A stretch of 64,000 nt of DNA, taken from the NCBI GenBank assembly GCA_051530055.1, contig CM121341.1, positions 19,096,001 to 19,160,000 on the forward strand. The letters are read 5' to 3'. Of this stretch, positions 10,672 through 22,487 are shown piece by piece (positions within the stretch are counted from its first letter, which is position 1; every line of letters starts with the position of its first letter). Position numbers and translations under genes: made by a program. Source of the DNA: Neoechinorhynchus agilis (taxonomy: Eukaryota > Acanthocephala). The notes below the pieces were generated by a model. The model was not told where the DNA came from. It saw only the letters and a list, made by a program, of their open reading frames with translations, and searched no databases.

Positions 10672-13448
10672 TTATTCTATAATTGGCAAAATAACATAAT
10701 TGAAAAACTTTGCTCTAAACTCTGAACTGTCGAACATTCTCGCTCGTTTCCGGGCTTCGTCTCGGATCGTTTCCTTCGAAGTGTTGTCCATTTTCAAAAT
10801 ATTTGAGATTTTGTTGACGTACTCGTCGACACTCGCGGCGCAGTAGCCGCACCGCGACGAAGTTTTCATTGGTGCGATTATATCTTCGAGTGGACCGGCG
10901 GATTTGTGCGCTACCATAATGAGTCCAGCGTTCATCGACTCGACAATGGCTGTAGTTAAAAGCGTGATTAAAATCCAAGATAGTATATATTTTAAGATGC
11001 TTGCAAACTCACCGATTCCGAAGTGTTCATCAATCATAGTGTGTATCCCAATGGAGCTACGAATAAGAGATTGCTTTAAAGCATTGGCACTGATTCCACA
11101 TGCAAACCAAAGTGTAGTGTCGGTATCCCTTTCCAAATCTTCAACGGGATTTTTAGTAACTTCAAATGAAATGTGCTTAGAAAATGCGATTCCAATGAGG
11201 TCAGCAACTCGCTTCCGATCTTTTGAATCTCTACAACCTCCTATCATAAGAAGTCTTACTTTGCCCCGGAACTCTGGATATCGCGAAAACAGCTCATCGA
11301 TTATTTCAATCTGCATAGCCAGATTCTTCTCTTGTCTAAACTGAGCCACTGATACTATCACGGGTGGAATGAATCTTTCAACATTTCGCTCTTCCTCTTG
11401 TATAGGAGAGCCATCACATGGAGGATAAATAAGAATGGCATGCCGGTCCCATTGGTTCTCAATGTGACGCTTTGTCCAAGTTGAATTCGCTACCACAAAA
11501 GTACACAGCCTTCCACATTGCTTATATACAAAACTAAGTCCAGAATAGTAAGTATCCTTTAGTTTACTATGGTGATCTCTTTTTATTGAGTCATTGATGG
11601 TCGGATAATGCACATAGGCAATAATATAATGTATTCCACCGAGAAATCGGAATATTGGATACGTGAAAGCATATCCGGCAGTATCGATGAGAGCGTCTAC
11701 ATTGCTTATACGAAAACTGCCCTCTGCGGCTGCAACCATTGAGCCAATACTTTGCCCAAGTATTGCAGCGAATTTGTATCTTTCTGCTTTTAAAAGACCG
11801 TGAGTTAAAATTCGTACAATTTCGATCGGACATTCAATCTTTATTCCGAATTGATCGTTAATATGCGTTTTCACTTCGAGCTCATCCGGGCACGAACTGG
11901 CCGCCAACACAGTGATATGAATGTTTTTTCTACGAAAGCAAACCGTTGAGTATGAACCGATTAATACAAGGGCGAAGAAGAGAGTTGATTATGGCTCTCA
12001 TTATAAAAAAAGACTCATTTTAATTGCGTATTTTTTCAGCGAAGAAAAATCTTTGTTCAGCATCGTTGTAAAATGCCCAAGTAACGACGAGAGCATTTCA
12101 TTATGGAAACCATTATGAAACGCCTTCTGCTGCGCTAATAATTTCGCATACGAGTTAAAAAGACATTCAATTGTGAAAGGGAGAAGAGAGTTGAATACGG
12201 CTCTCGTTATAAAAAAAGGACTCATTTGCATTGTGTATTTTTTCAGCAAAGAAAAATCTTTGTTTAGCATCGCTATAAAATGCCCACGTTAATAATTTCG
12301 CATACGAGTTAAAAGGGCATCTAATTGTGAAAGGGAGAAGAGAGTTGATTATGGCTCTCATTATAAAAAAAGACTCATTTTAATTGCGTATTTTTTCAGC
12401 GAAGAAAAATCTTTGTTCAGCATCGTTGTAAAATGCCCAAGTTACGACGAGAGGATTTCATTATGGAAACCATTATGAAACTCCTTCTGCTGCGCTAATA
12501 ATTTCGCATACGAGTTAAAAAGACATTCAAATGTGAAAGGGAAAAGAGAGTTGAATACGGCTCTCGTTATAAAAAAAGGACTCATTTGCATTGTGTATTT
12601 TTTCAGCGAAGAAAAATCTTTGTTTAGCATCGCTATAAAATGCCCACGTTAATAATTTCGCAAGAGAGTTGATTATGGCTCTCATTATAAAAAATTTTTT
12701 GTTTTTTGGGTGTGTGTTGTTGTTGAACGAGTAAAAGGGCATCCAATTGTGAAAGGAGAAGAGAGTTGATTATGGCTCTCATTATAAAAAAGGACTCATT
12801 TTAATTGCGATTTTTTCAGCGAAGAAAAATCTTTGTTCAGCATCGTTGTAAAATGCCCAAGTAACGACGAGAGCATTTCATTATGGAAACCATTATGAAA
12901 CGCCTTCTGCTGCGCTAATAATTTCGCATACGAGTTAAAAAGACATTCAATTGTGAAAGGAAGAGAGTTGATTATGGCTCTCATTATAAAAAAGGACTCA
13001 TTTTCATTGCGTATTTTTTCGGCGAAGAAAATTCCGCTTAGCGTCGTTGTAAAATGCTAACGTTAATAATTTTGCAAACGAGTTAAAAAGACATCCATTT
13101 ATGCCACAATCGCTAACTACTTCGCCTGATTGAAATTTTGATTTCTTGCTAAGATTTTACAAAGCAAACCTACATCTTTTCTTCAAGAGATTTGATGCTG
13201 TGCCAGAGGACTTTCTCGCCACCTCCGCCGGCCATACAATTCGGATGGAAAAAAGCCACATGGAAACGATCGTCGGGTCGATTTAGACGGTTCATCCTCG
13301 ATCGTATGATCAATATGACCGAGATAACACCAATAGTGACGGCCGTTGTGGATAAAATCGTTATTCCGAGAGGTACCATTAACAGAAATGCTCCTAAGGC
13401 CAAGGAGATTACCGCAAATGTCAGTATTATCAGACTTGTGATGCACAT
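10672..13448 (-). CDS. ALG11: ALG11 alpha-1,2-mannosyltransferase
   Basis: ER-membrane glycosyltransferase (GT4 type) adding the fourth and fifth mannoses to the dolichol-linked N-glycan core on the cytosolic face. Three exons, 13174-13448, 11013-11929 and 10950 down to 10672, join in frame with GT-AG ends to 489 residues, close to human ALG11. Exon 1 encodes two hydrophobic segments and the family signature [18 protein letters not shown]. Exon 2 carries [29 protein letters not shown] and the [10 protein letters not shown] donor-site motif, completed in exon 3 by VESMNAG and HKSAGP. A 16-residue insertion follows VEDLER. Intron 1 is 1244 bp and filled with satellite; intron 2 is 63 bp and happens to be open, so it can be misread as coding. 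Confidence 0.95.
11980..13120. repeat. satellite array inside ALG11 intron 1
   Basis: Repeated blocks beginning GAGAGTTGATTATGGCTC (or a GAATACGG variant) start near 11983, 12190, 12340, 12546, 12664, 12761 and 12963. Long (about 208 bp) and short (about 150 bp) units alternate at first, giving a higher-order unit near 358 bp, then the pattern breaks with shorter units. The last unit near 13000-13110 is the most diverged. The whole array sits between the intron's donor and acceptor. Confidence 0.85.
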
Positions 13449-14080
13449 CTTTGATTCGGATCAGGATTTTATGTTGGTTAAAGTCGGCTGCAGAATGTCT
13501 CCTAAAGAATGAGAAAATTTCGTCAAAAACTAAAACTGAAATATGGCTCAGCCCATTCAATTGGATATGAATGAAATGACTTGACGCCGTCTACATTTGA
13601 CATGGAATTGACTCATCAAAAGACTCAATTGCCGAGAAATAGCGTCGATGCACGGGAAGTCAATATCTCATTTCCACGAAAATCATTTTAAAGTGTTCTT
13701 TCGTTTTCTCCAAGACTGGCCGCTCTATATGGATCGTATCGATTCCTTTTTGTGGCTCTAAGTATCTTTTTTCCCTAAGAACTTGTATTCTATAGATTTT
13801 TTGATCGTTAATTGTCGCGTTGGAAATAGGGTGGAACGCCGATCATTCGAAACGTCAATTATCTGGATCGGAATGTTGTCCTACTCAACTACTGTTGCTC
13901 AGGAAAATCAAAGACCCCGTAGCGAAAAACGAAAATGTGCATTGGGGTACAGAGAAGCGTACTTCTGCGCTAATTTTTTGTTTTTTAAACTACATCCCCA
14001 CACTTGAAGACCTTTGATATCTATAGTCTTTTTTTTAACTTGTAAGTTTTTAAATAATGAGTATCGACTTTTCTTTACAT
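13449..14080. other. intergenic, upstream of ALG11
   Basis: No gene recognised; short open frames on both strands have no coherent homology. It ends at the 3' terminus of the LINE at 14081. Confidence 0.4.
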
Positions 14081-15307
14081 TCACCACCTCCCGCCGAATT
14101 CCAGCTTTTGTCCTTCCTCGACCGTCGCCATCACGCTGGCAGCATTGCCCCGTTGTACTGCCAGCGAGATATTTTGTCGAAGAAATAAGCCTGCTCTTGA
14201 GTCTCCGGTTGCCTCTCTCAATTTCTTCGAGAGATCCTTGAGCAGAGAGAGTGCCGAGCTGCCGAGCGCTCCATACGTCTCTACCCCAAAGGGGACAAAA
14301 TAGTGAGCCCTCGATAGCTGCATATATTTTCGTACCTTCCTCCCTTCCGCTGCACTGGCGGCACCACCGGCGATTTCGAGGGAGTAGGGGATGTTGCTGG
14401 CTGCGAGGGTGTCCACACACGTGGCGTCCCAGAGAAGGCATTTGCCCTCCCGCCACGGGAAGACCGAAATTCCATCGGGCCTACGGCCGTCTAGTCTACA
14501 GAGGTGGGCGGGTTCCAGGATGTTCGGGAAGTTCGCCGTTCTCAACGCCCGAGAAATTGCGTTATTGATTTCAGAATGGCGTGAAAACCTTCCTGCTGAC
14601 CTTCTGCAGACGAGACCGTGTCGCCCGAAAGCATCAACCAAAGACCCACATCGACAGCGATGGGGCGTGCATATCGGGAGACCGAGTCTTAAGGATACTG
14701 CGATCCTCGTCACCTCGTCAGTAAGAAGAGTTCCCACAGATGCCAGAGGAACAGCCTCCAACCACGCCCCAGATTCTCGTGTTGAAACTGCCAACAGTCT
14801 AGCTCGGACGACCCCATCGCGAGAACCTGAAAGAAGAGAGCTGTGAGCTCTCGCGACAAGAGGTCCGTCCCAGATCGACTGTCTGAGGCCATTCACGGGA
14901 ACTTGGTTAGCGCCTGTCTGCTGGCACCATTCCTCAACCGCCACCACGAAATCCCGGTCAAGACAAAACTTTTCTTTCAAAATGTTCTTCGAGACTGGTA
15001 GGCTCCCCTCAAACGATCCAAGAAAGGCCGGCAAAGCAAGGTCGACTAGTGCCCGAATTCCCAATCCCCCAGATGACACAGGCAAAGAAGCTTGTCGCCA
15101 CGCCTCATCTGAGAGCTGGACATTTAAAATACGCTCGAGGCAAGCCCTCACCTTATTGTCCAGCTTTGCCAATCCTTCTTTGTGTTTGAAAAATGTTGCT
15201 GTGCGAACCTTGTACAATAATTTGGGGATGAAGAGCGCGTTCTTTATGAGAAACAAGGCTTCATGAGCCGAGAGAGCGCACATCAATTTAGGTTTTCGGT
15301 TATCCAA
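14081..15307 (-). mobile_element. LINE family R, 5'-truncated, C-terminal ORF open for 408 codons
   Basis: C-terminal part of a non-LTR retrotransposon polyprotein. After a thumb-like region (KLDNKVRACLERILN) comes the family tag AWRQASLPVSSGGLGI. A Cys/His cluster with CTPHRCRCGSLVDAFGRH and a later Cys follows, then RRPDGISVFP and LLWDATCVDTLA, which look like a PD-(D/E)XK-type nuclease core, then AVQRGNAASVMATVEEG and a stop. No frameshift or stop interrupts the 408 codons, so this copy is fairly young although the RT domain is missing at its 5' end. Related copies: 15511-15570, 44215-45129, 59490-60042, 63665-63724. Confidence 0.8.
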
Positions 15308-15510
15308 AACAGATCTCGAATCCGAATGGAGTCCACTCCCAATTAATTCGCATAAACGACGTCGTGAATCGATTGAAACAGTAATCTCTTTTGTGGGGCA
15401 TGGAGGTATGGCTCGCTACATCGTCTACTTGAATAAAATTCAAATGATTTCACTCCTTCAAGATAAACATAATATATTTTTAACAATTCAAACAATCTGT
15501 TTGAAGCACA

Positions 15511-15570
15511 CTCACCACCTCCCGCCAAATTCCAGCTTTTGTCCTTCCTCGACCGTCGCCATCACGCTAA
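15511..15570 (-). repeat. extreme 3'-end copy of LINE family R
   Basis: About 58 bp nearly identical to the last codons of the element at 14081 (minus strand encodes the VEEGQKLEFGGRW-type terminus). A minimal insertion typical of severe 5' truncation during target-primed reverse transcription. Confidence 0.7.
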
Positions 15571-15624
15571 TTCTTAAAAACCAACTGTGATATTAGCCGC
15601 GTTTCACCGCGCGGCTTTAATAAT

Positions 15625-15690
15625 AACAACATGTTTTATTCGAAAGTCATAACGCAGAGGACCCATGTACCTTTGGGTCCTCATGCACAC
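15625..15690 (-). repeat. LINE family X 3'-end fragment
   Basis: Minus strand: hairpin GAGGACCC-AAAGGTACAT-GGGTCCTC, then AATAAAACATGTTGTTATTA. The cleanest example of the family's 3' hairpin. Confidence 0.65.
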
Positions 15691-15899
15691 TCGAGAAAGA
15701 ACAAATTTATCTATTTTGTCCTCCTCCATCATGATCTTTTTCATACGTTTATCGATCGAAATTAGGTCGTTGTCACTATCGCTCAATGAAATACGTATCG
15801 ACTTTTTCTTTAATCTCCTCTTCACCTGTACAAATGCACCTTGTTCACCCATTCGTGAGAACTTCCATACCCTCCCGCATCTACAGCAAACGTCTCGCA

Positions 15900-16766
15900 G
15901 TGTAGTCATCTATCTCGGTCGACAGGAAGGGATGGCGTTATCGCAGACAATGCGCGCGTGGAGTTTTGGACATCAGCTAGACAAATCAAAAGAACTGCTC
16001 AACAAGAGCAGACAACTGATGCAAAGATGCACAAGATAGAGCTGGTTTGCTCACCTTCATTTACGGAGAAACGGTTGGTGATAGATAGAGTGAACGCAAT
16101 TTTCGCTGATAATGGATATACAAACGTAACAAGATCATGCGGGTCCAGCAGCTCGTCATTCAAGAGAGAAGAAACGGAAAGATGATCTTTTACGGAACCT
16201 ATATGGAGGAAAACCGATTCTCAAGATTCCATAGCCTCTACGATCGGGAATGGATGTCCGGTTTGTCCATAGAAGCGCGCCTGCACTTAGGCATTAAGAA
16301 AAGGCATAATAAAGACATAAGCATATCGATTTTAAATTTAGGAATCAAGTTGTCTAACGCTGGAAATATATACAGCATCGTCCTTGATGTGTGTGTACGT
16401 ACCGAGAAATTCCATGGACAAAAATCGTTGACAAGATTCAATTTGCACTGGAAGCGACGTGGTTTATGAAATAATCTGGGTCTTTTCGTCAAGGTTTTAC
16501 GGGGCCACACCATGTTCAAAGCACGACTGAGAGTGCCACAGCTTAAGTTTGTGTTCAAAGACCAGGTAGAAATATCTATATCCTCGGTACCACTTATGTC
16601 CGGACGGTTGGAAGGGGAAGGAATGGCGTTTTCGCAGACAATGCGGCGGCGAGTTCTGGACATCAGCTCGATAAAACTTTAGAACTGCTCAACAAGCGGG
16701 ACGAACTTTCTTATTCGATGTCGCTACTTTAACACACTTCACATCTCCACGCGCCGTCGTAGATTG
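15900..16766 (+). mobile_element. Penelope-like element relic (inferred)
   Basis: A plus-strand frame at 15958-16185 reads EFWTSARQIKRTAQQEQ, then KIELVCSPSFTEKRL and AIFADNGYTNV, resembling the segment after the RT of Penelope-like elements (ICSP...ELxxLRxVFxxNGYP). The stretch 16170-16766 recurs at 30545-31145 with only a handful of differences over its last 310 bp, and part of it (GGGATGGCGTTATCGCAG) recurs inside the relic. Frames are broken. Hammerhead-like motifs follow immediately at 16767 and 16910, which supports a Penelope origin. The RT and GIY-YIG domains are not visible. Confidence 0.45.
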
Positions 16767-16793
16767 CTGAAGAAGCCATAAGACGGCGAAAGC
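16767..16793 (+). ncRNA. hammerhead ribozyme-like motif
   Basis: CTGAAGA, stem AGCC / GGC(G) around ATAAGAC, then GAAAGC. It lies exactly where the dispersed repeat shared with 30545-31145 ends (at GATTGCTGA), so it may be that element's terminal ribozyme. Confidence 0.45.
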
Positions 16794-16858
16794 TTGAAAA
16801 TGGATGTTGATATGGGTTAGGCACCGGGGTATATGATTAGAATTATTGTTATTTCTTA

Positions 16859-16967
16859 ACCCGGTAAATGATTTTTTATTAAAAACGTTTCGAAATACAA
16901 GTAATAGAACTGATGATGAACCCGACGAGGTTCGAAACGTCTTTAATAAAAAAATTATTTACCGGGT
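16859..16967. repeat. palindromic element containing a ribozyme motif
   Basis: ACCCGGTAAAT, an AT-rich stretch and ACGTTTCGAA are mirrored by TTCGAAACGT, an AT-rich stretch and ATTTACCGGGT. Partly similar, more decayed versions occur at 18960-19050, 37565-37680, 38510-38645 and 52745-52860. Confidence 0.7.
16910..16941 (+). ncRNA. hammerhead ribozyme-like motif, intact core
   Basis: CTGATGA, one T, stem GAACC / GGTTC with loop CGACGA, then GAAACGTC. All invariant core bases (CUGAUGA and GAAA) and a GUC cleavage triplet are present; helix III would be the minimal AC/GU type described for Penelope-like elements. Only about three pairs of helix I are visible. Confidence 0.65.
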
Positions 16968-17583
16968 ATTTAAAAATATTCCTAATCATCAAAAGAAAAT
17001 CCTTCGGAATGGTAGAATTGGAGCTCCGGTGAAGACTCAGAACTCCCTTCAAAATATTCTCTTAGTGCTGTGGACATCCCTTAGACTTCTGATAGTTTTC
17101 CTTGGACACACAGCCACGCCGATCTCATACATCAGAGAAGTGATTGAATCACTTGACATATTGAACCACAACATGGTGAGGAGTTTGTATGCATCCCTTC
17201 GGATCCTCAGATACCAGCCGAGGAAGCGGCAATCATCAGGAAATGCTTTCGCCGCCATATACGATTGAACATTAATAGTTTTAAAGATCAAAATCTCAAT
17301 GCTGGCGCATGGTATTGATCTACAATTATCAATATAAGAACCTAAAGCACATTTGTGATTATTTTTTAAGTAAAGCTTAGTTCAAAGGATTTAGATTTAA
17401 AAATACACAATTGACGAATATTGTTGGAGGAAGGGAAGAGAAATCCTGTATCATGAATTAAAAAGCTTGAAATGCCAACCTTTATATCACATTTAAACGG
17501 CGAGAACGACTATTCTGCTCTAAGAAAGTCTTTCGTACTGTTGAGCGAGATTTTGACTTTTTTTCTACTGGATGATTTTCAAA
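16968..17583. other. region before MRPL16, possible decayed coding sequence
   Basis: A minus-strand open frame at 17049-17291 (SYMAAKAFPDDC, then CPRKTIRSLRD) and an overlapping plus-strand frame at 16846-17268 exist. Neither matches a family I recognise. The KTIRSLRD stretch is weakly like the post-RT linker of Penelope-like elements. The remainder shows nothing. Confidence 0.3.
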
Positions 17584-18388
17584 ATGCTATGTCCTCTATT
17601 TTTGGGGAAGACTTTAGTGAGAAGATTAAAGGATTTTGTTCCCTACACTCGAATTGAGCGTGAGTTTTTGTGGAATTGTCTCTTGGTGGCTATTGTGCCC
17701 TTTCTTTTTTAGCGATTGGTTTTCCTAAAAACGAGGAGGATCGCAAATTGAAGGCAATGGATCATATTCCTTACTTTGCACCCGGTGAAGATATTGACAA
17801 GGGTCGAAAGGAGAAATACAAATTGCGCGGTCCAGAACTAATCCATAATACTTTACTTCACAAACAATATGGGGTTATTGTACGTAACTGAAGGTTTTCC
17901 TCATTTACTATTTATTTTAGGCGTTATATCCCGGTTATTTCAAAGGCGAGAATATTGATGCCATTAGAGAAAAGGTAAATACTACAATGAACACCTTTGA
18001 TTGTTTCGCCGTATGGCGTATTGAACCTCCATATAAACCCATTACAAGGCACGGTGGTGGTAAAAAGCTTGGCGGAGGAAAAGGCAGCATTGACCACTAC
18101 GTGACACCCGTCAAGGCTAATAGAGTTATTTTGGAAGTTGGTGGATACATTCCGTTCGCACAAGTCGAACGAATGCTTAGAGAAGTCGCCTATTTGTGTC
18201 CAGTTCCTGCTAAAGCCGTAAGTCAGCAAATGTTGGATGAATTCGAAACTGAAAAGAAGAGGATTAAAGACCTTAACCGGAATCCATTTACTTGGGAATA
18301 TGTTGTCAAAAACAACATGCTCAATTGCATGACCTATTTGAATCAGTACGATATTGAATTCTCAAAGTACGGCCCCATTATGCGATGA
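17584..18388 (+). CDS. MRPL16: mitochondrial ribosomal protein uL16m
   Basis: Component of the mitochondrial large ribosomal subunit near the peptidyl-transferase centre. Exons 17584-17659, 17713-17879 and 17921-18388 join with GT-AG introns of 53 and 41 bp into 236 residues. The N-terminus MLCPLFLGKTLVRRLKDF has the basic, hydrophobic look of an import signal. The conserved core reads FAVWRIEPPYKPITRHGGGK, GGGKGSIDHYVTPVKANR, then AKAVSQQML and NPFTWEYV, matching L16 of animal mitochondria (MGGGKGAIDHYVTPVKAGR). The start was chosen as the ATG that keeps exon 1 in frame and adds the presequence. Confidence 0.93.
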
Positions 18389-19444
18389 AAGATGCAGTTT
18401 TATTCACTGACCGTTCAAACTAAAGTCACTCGTGTACACTACTGTTTTTGAGATTAATCGGTTGAGATTGAAAAAAAACGTTAATACTTGAAACGTATGT
18501 TAACTAATCGAAGACAGAAAAATTCGAACTTTATCACATAGCCTCCATTGTAAAATTGTGGCTCTTCTACGATATCTGTCCTAAATCAATGTCGATGTTT
18601 GATCACCTACCTCGATATTCCTGTAAATTTTATTAAAAGGGTTTTGTTGGAAATTCGGGCGAAATTGCTTAGCAGAAAAGTGATGCAAGACATTCCCGAT
18701 AATGATCCTGGCGCTTCATGCAATGTAAAAGTGCATGGATTCCAGACAAATTCGGGTTTGTGATATTTTTTAAGTTTTGGTGCTGAAACTAATCCACACA
18801 AACGCTTCTGTTTTAAATGGGTGAGCTATTTTTCTATATAGTTTTAGGGGTTAAGACTGGGTGTTCTTTCAAGAAGCCTATTGATTTGTGTCGATATTTG
18901 ATCGCGTACCTCGATATATTATGATTAGAAATGTGTGTTATTTAGAAGTCTTCAGCCTGTCGTAGGGTTATAACAAACCGACGACGAATCCGATGAGGTT
19001 CGTATTTAATAAAAACGTTCCTAACAGAATGAAGACTTTTATATAACACTTCCTGTAAGAACATTGTTGTTGATAGTGGTCTTCCCGTCTTGAGTTTCAC
19101 AATTGGGTACAGAAGTTAAAGACCTTAAATGGTTGTCGATTTGAGTGCAATGCATACAACTCAATTTATCCCGAAGATCCGTTTCTTCAAATACACTTCT
19201 TACGGTGAACATTGCTTATTTTTCTCAACATTTTCCCAAATAGAATAAGAACTTTTGCGTTACCTAGCAACATCAATGTTAGAACACAGGTCGTGTTTGA
19301 TTGATTGATCAATTGCAAAATCCAGCTTTGCTTGAATGTCACACACGGGTGAAGTTAAAGTGGTCAACTGTGACAACATAAACCGCAGTAATAGTTGGTA
19401 TTGTTGAGCTTTCTTCTTAAATGCATGATATTTGTCGTATTTAG
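18389..19444. other. intergenic with dispersed repeat
   Basis: No gene seen. The central 430 bp is a repeat listed separately; the flanks are unremarkable AT-rich DNA. Confidence 0.45.
18618..19050. repeat. dispersed repeat, paired with 38175-38645
   Basis: The first 340 bp (from TTCCTGTAAATTTTATTAAA to GAAGTCTTCAGCCT) is nearly identical to 38175-38517. After that the two copies diverge into differently oriented decayed versions of the CCGACGAGGTTCG / ACCGGG palindrome. A degenerate hammerhead-like stretch (GACGACGAATCC, then GGTTCG) lies near 18980. Confidence 0.8.
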
Positions 19445-22200
19445 CAGAAGAAATTCATGAAAACGATCGAAACTCAACAGAACATCAACCCGAATCAAAA
19501 TTTGAACGCGCCGTTAGAGTTCTATCCTCAATGTGCGATGGTTTGGAGGACAAAATTCCTAAAGAAATTTGCCGGAATAGAGGGATGTACCTGTCATCGA
19601 CGGTTGCTCCCTATGGTCCATCAGAAAACGATCTTATACCTCGATTGTATCTCGAGAAGAGCGCACGAGAGCGTTTGAATGTAAAAAAGTGGTATTTATG
19701 AGAGCATTTATTAACTAAATAATTAAGGAAGATCGCGATGCAATCTACAGCATTCAAATTTCCTATGCCATGAACGGAAAGGTGACACCTGAAATATATA
19801 GCGCGGCGCAACGGCCTCGAGTACTTTCAGATATGTTTGTTCTTCTTTCAAGTCCACTGGACTTTGAAAAGGTTTTAATTTTAAGACGATTCGTATCTTT
19901 GACACATTCCTCTAGAACGCTGCATTGACAGTTCTTGAGATAATGTCAAGCAATGCACTAGTATTTTGCGAATTCGCAACAAATACAGGACTTATGGTAG
20001 ACCTCTTGTACGAGCTTATTGACTGTCATCCTATGCACTACAAAATGATTTTTGATGCACTTGAAATTTTGCTAAGAGATCATGAACTGGTGGAGCAATT
20101 TAGAAACATCGGGGGTGTTCCGTTTATTGTATGTATTTTGCGACTTTTCGTGTATGCTTTAACTCTAGGTATTCAGACTTTTATCCTCAAGAAAATGCTT
20201 TCTGCTGAAACAAAAGACGAAGAAATCGTACACGTTATCAACCGAATAATTTTCGTACTGTGTTCATCCTCAATTAGGTGCAGATTTGCCCTATTGAGAC
20301 ATGACATTTTAAAACTTCAACTGGACATTCTAATGTCAAGCCTCTCCCACTCGCAGTTGCCCTGAATTTTCGCCATTATCCCGGACTTAAATTTACAAAT
20401 TTATCACTGATATTTCGTCAGATAATTTGGACATTATCAATGTTTGTCAGGTAGATAATAATCCAAGTTCATGTATGTTTTAAAAACCAATAGGATTTAA
20501 TTTTAAGTAACACATTGTGGCAACAAACCCACCAGTAAGTAAATTTAGTTGATCGAATCCTTTGTACTTTCCTTCCTCCAGTACATTTTTACGAGAAAAG
20601 TTCGAATTAAAGATTGTTTTATTGGAAAATTCTTTTAAATTTTAAATTTTTTTCTTATAAAAATAGTATCGCGCTGTGCGTTAAAATTACCAAATAACAT
20701 ACTCTTCCGCGAAGTCGAGATTTGACTATAAATAAAACTGAAGACATATACCTTCTTCCTACACTTTCGATTATTCAGATATTCATTGAAAACGTTGGTC
20801 TTGGCAACATATTCTGTTTGCAATTCAGGTATTTGATCTTTTAGGGTCACGCAAATGGTGTTCTTAAGGCGTATCCATACGTCAAAAGATTACTTAGGAT
20901 TCTGTCGACTATTAACGAGGAAATCTTTCATTATGTGATCTATGAAACTTTTGAAATTTTGCTAAGGCATCCCGAGTTTGCGGATGCTGTAAAAGCGAAC
21001 GAAGACGAGTTCCTGGAAAGTGTTATAAATTTAACTGAATCGAATATCTCAGTTCGTCTATTGGTTCTATATATTGAGATATGCAAATATGAAAAAATCG
21101 CGGAAAAAGCCGCCGCGTTCGCCAGTGCTACTTTATATCTCCTGCACTTTCTGGAATTGGAGGATAGATCGGTCTTAGGACGTGCTTTCACCACTGTTAG
21201 CCGTCTAATGTTTAACGGTCCCTATGCTGTTGAAATGATCAAATTAGGCTTATTTGAATTCGCAATGCCTTTCCTGGAAAGCACTGCTAATGACGAGGTC
21301 GTTGCGGTTTTAAAATGCATTGTGGCAATGGTGCCTTTTAAACAATTCAGAAAGTCGGTATTTTCTAATAAAAATAATGCAAATATGTTTTTTTATTCTG
21401 TTAGCAAGATAGGCAGGACGGACTTTGTAAAATTAATATGGCCCAATTTGTACAATGATTCGCCTAATATCCGAGCAGAAGCAGCCAATGGAATTACAGC
21501 AGCTCTGAAATGCACTCCGGTATAATTATTTTAACGCTCATGCGAGATTCGCTTAAACTGTTGACGTTTAGAAAGTCTATGAGAACATTGACAGCCTCAC
21601 AGGTTGGTGGCATACTGTCCAATCTCTTGTCACAACACAGGACGAGAATGAAGCGAAAGCAGGATGTTATTTAGTAGCCCAAATTGCGTTGAAAAAGGAA
21701 TTTCATATAGGACTCACCGCAAATCAAATACCTGAACATATCGTTAAGTTGATATTATCGAAGGACAATAGTGTTCGCGATGCTGCGATCATCGCAATTT
21801 CACGTATTGTCTTGATGCCAGCTGCTCGACACGCGCTGCTTAATACCAAGGACAGTCTTAAAATTTTTTTGAAATCGTTTGAATCGCCAAGCGAAGAAGT
21901 CCGAGTTTGTACCTCGATTGGCTTCAGTGCGCTTTGTCAGGACAAGATATTCGCATTTGAGTATCTCAAGAAATTTTTTATAAAGGTGAATCCATTTGGC
22001 AAATGTTATCACATTCTTTAAAAGAATATTAGTATGTCATCGACAATAACAAAACTGACAGGAAAGTCCGTGGACCCCTTTTACGCAGTTTGGTAAGTCT
22101 TAGTGAAGGGCGATATGTTGCACCTGAGGAAGGTGACATTCTGACTGCGTTAGAGGACAATGATGTTGAACAGGAGGCGTGGGATGACCAAAATATTTAG
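19445..22200 (+). CDS. ARM/HEAT-like helical repeat protein, unidentified
   Basis: Exons I can join: 19445-19680, 19728-19871, 19917-20128, 20177 to before 20365, 20845-21519, 21572-21985 and 22033-22200, all GT-AG and in phase except the unresolved fourth exon end; a 51-bp in-frame intron at 21358-21408 is possible. The protein is a run of amphipathic helices, for example RIIFVLCSSSIRCRFALL, VIYETFEILLRHPEF and RDAAIIAISRIVLMPAAR, with the spacing of armadillo or HEAT repeats. It ends in an acidic tail (APEEGDILTALEDNDVEQ). I do not recognise the family. The true start codon was not found; the first exon follows a TATTTAG acceptor and an upstream exon may exist. Confidence 0.6.
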
Positions 22201-22487
22201 AGTTTAATCGATAAATGTTATTGAGTTTTAAACAAACATTTTGCATGTGTTCGGTTTAGAGTTGAGGGAGCTGCCGGAAACCATGGTTTTTTCACACGGG
22301 TGATTAAAAATTAAAATAAAGGCACAAATACTCGATTCCATCGTAAGTGACTGACCAAGTAGCAATGTTTGTTCAATCAAAGTATTTTCGCTAAAGTTAA
22401 ACACCAACAGCCTCAACTCATTAAAAAAAGTATACAAAATCATTTCGGAATGTGTCGCAATCAGGCATCGGTGACATTGGGGAACAT

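Larger units (their letters stand above)
15308..15900. other. short intergenic stretch with two retroelement ends
   Basis: No host gene seen. It contains a 58-bp 3' end of LINE family R and a LINE family X tail, listed separately. Confidence 0.45.

Noticed and set aside
10904-11344. Plus-strand 146-codon frame
   Set aside because: Antisense to ALG11 catalytic-domain coding sequence.
12001-12984. Minus-strand frames such as [17 protein letters not shown] repeated in the ALG11 intron
   Set aside because: They repeat with the satellite unit and lie inside a defined intron.
14251-14846. Plus-strand frames of 105 and 151 codons
   Set aside because: Antisense to the open LINE family R tail.
16846-17291. 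Overlapping 140- and 80-codon frames as a real gene
   Set aside because: No recognisable domain, no consistent exon structure, and partly inside a palindromic repeat.
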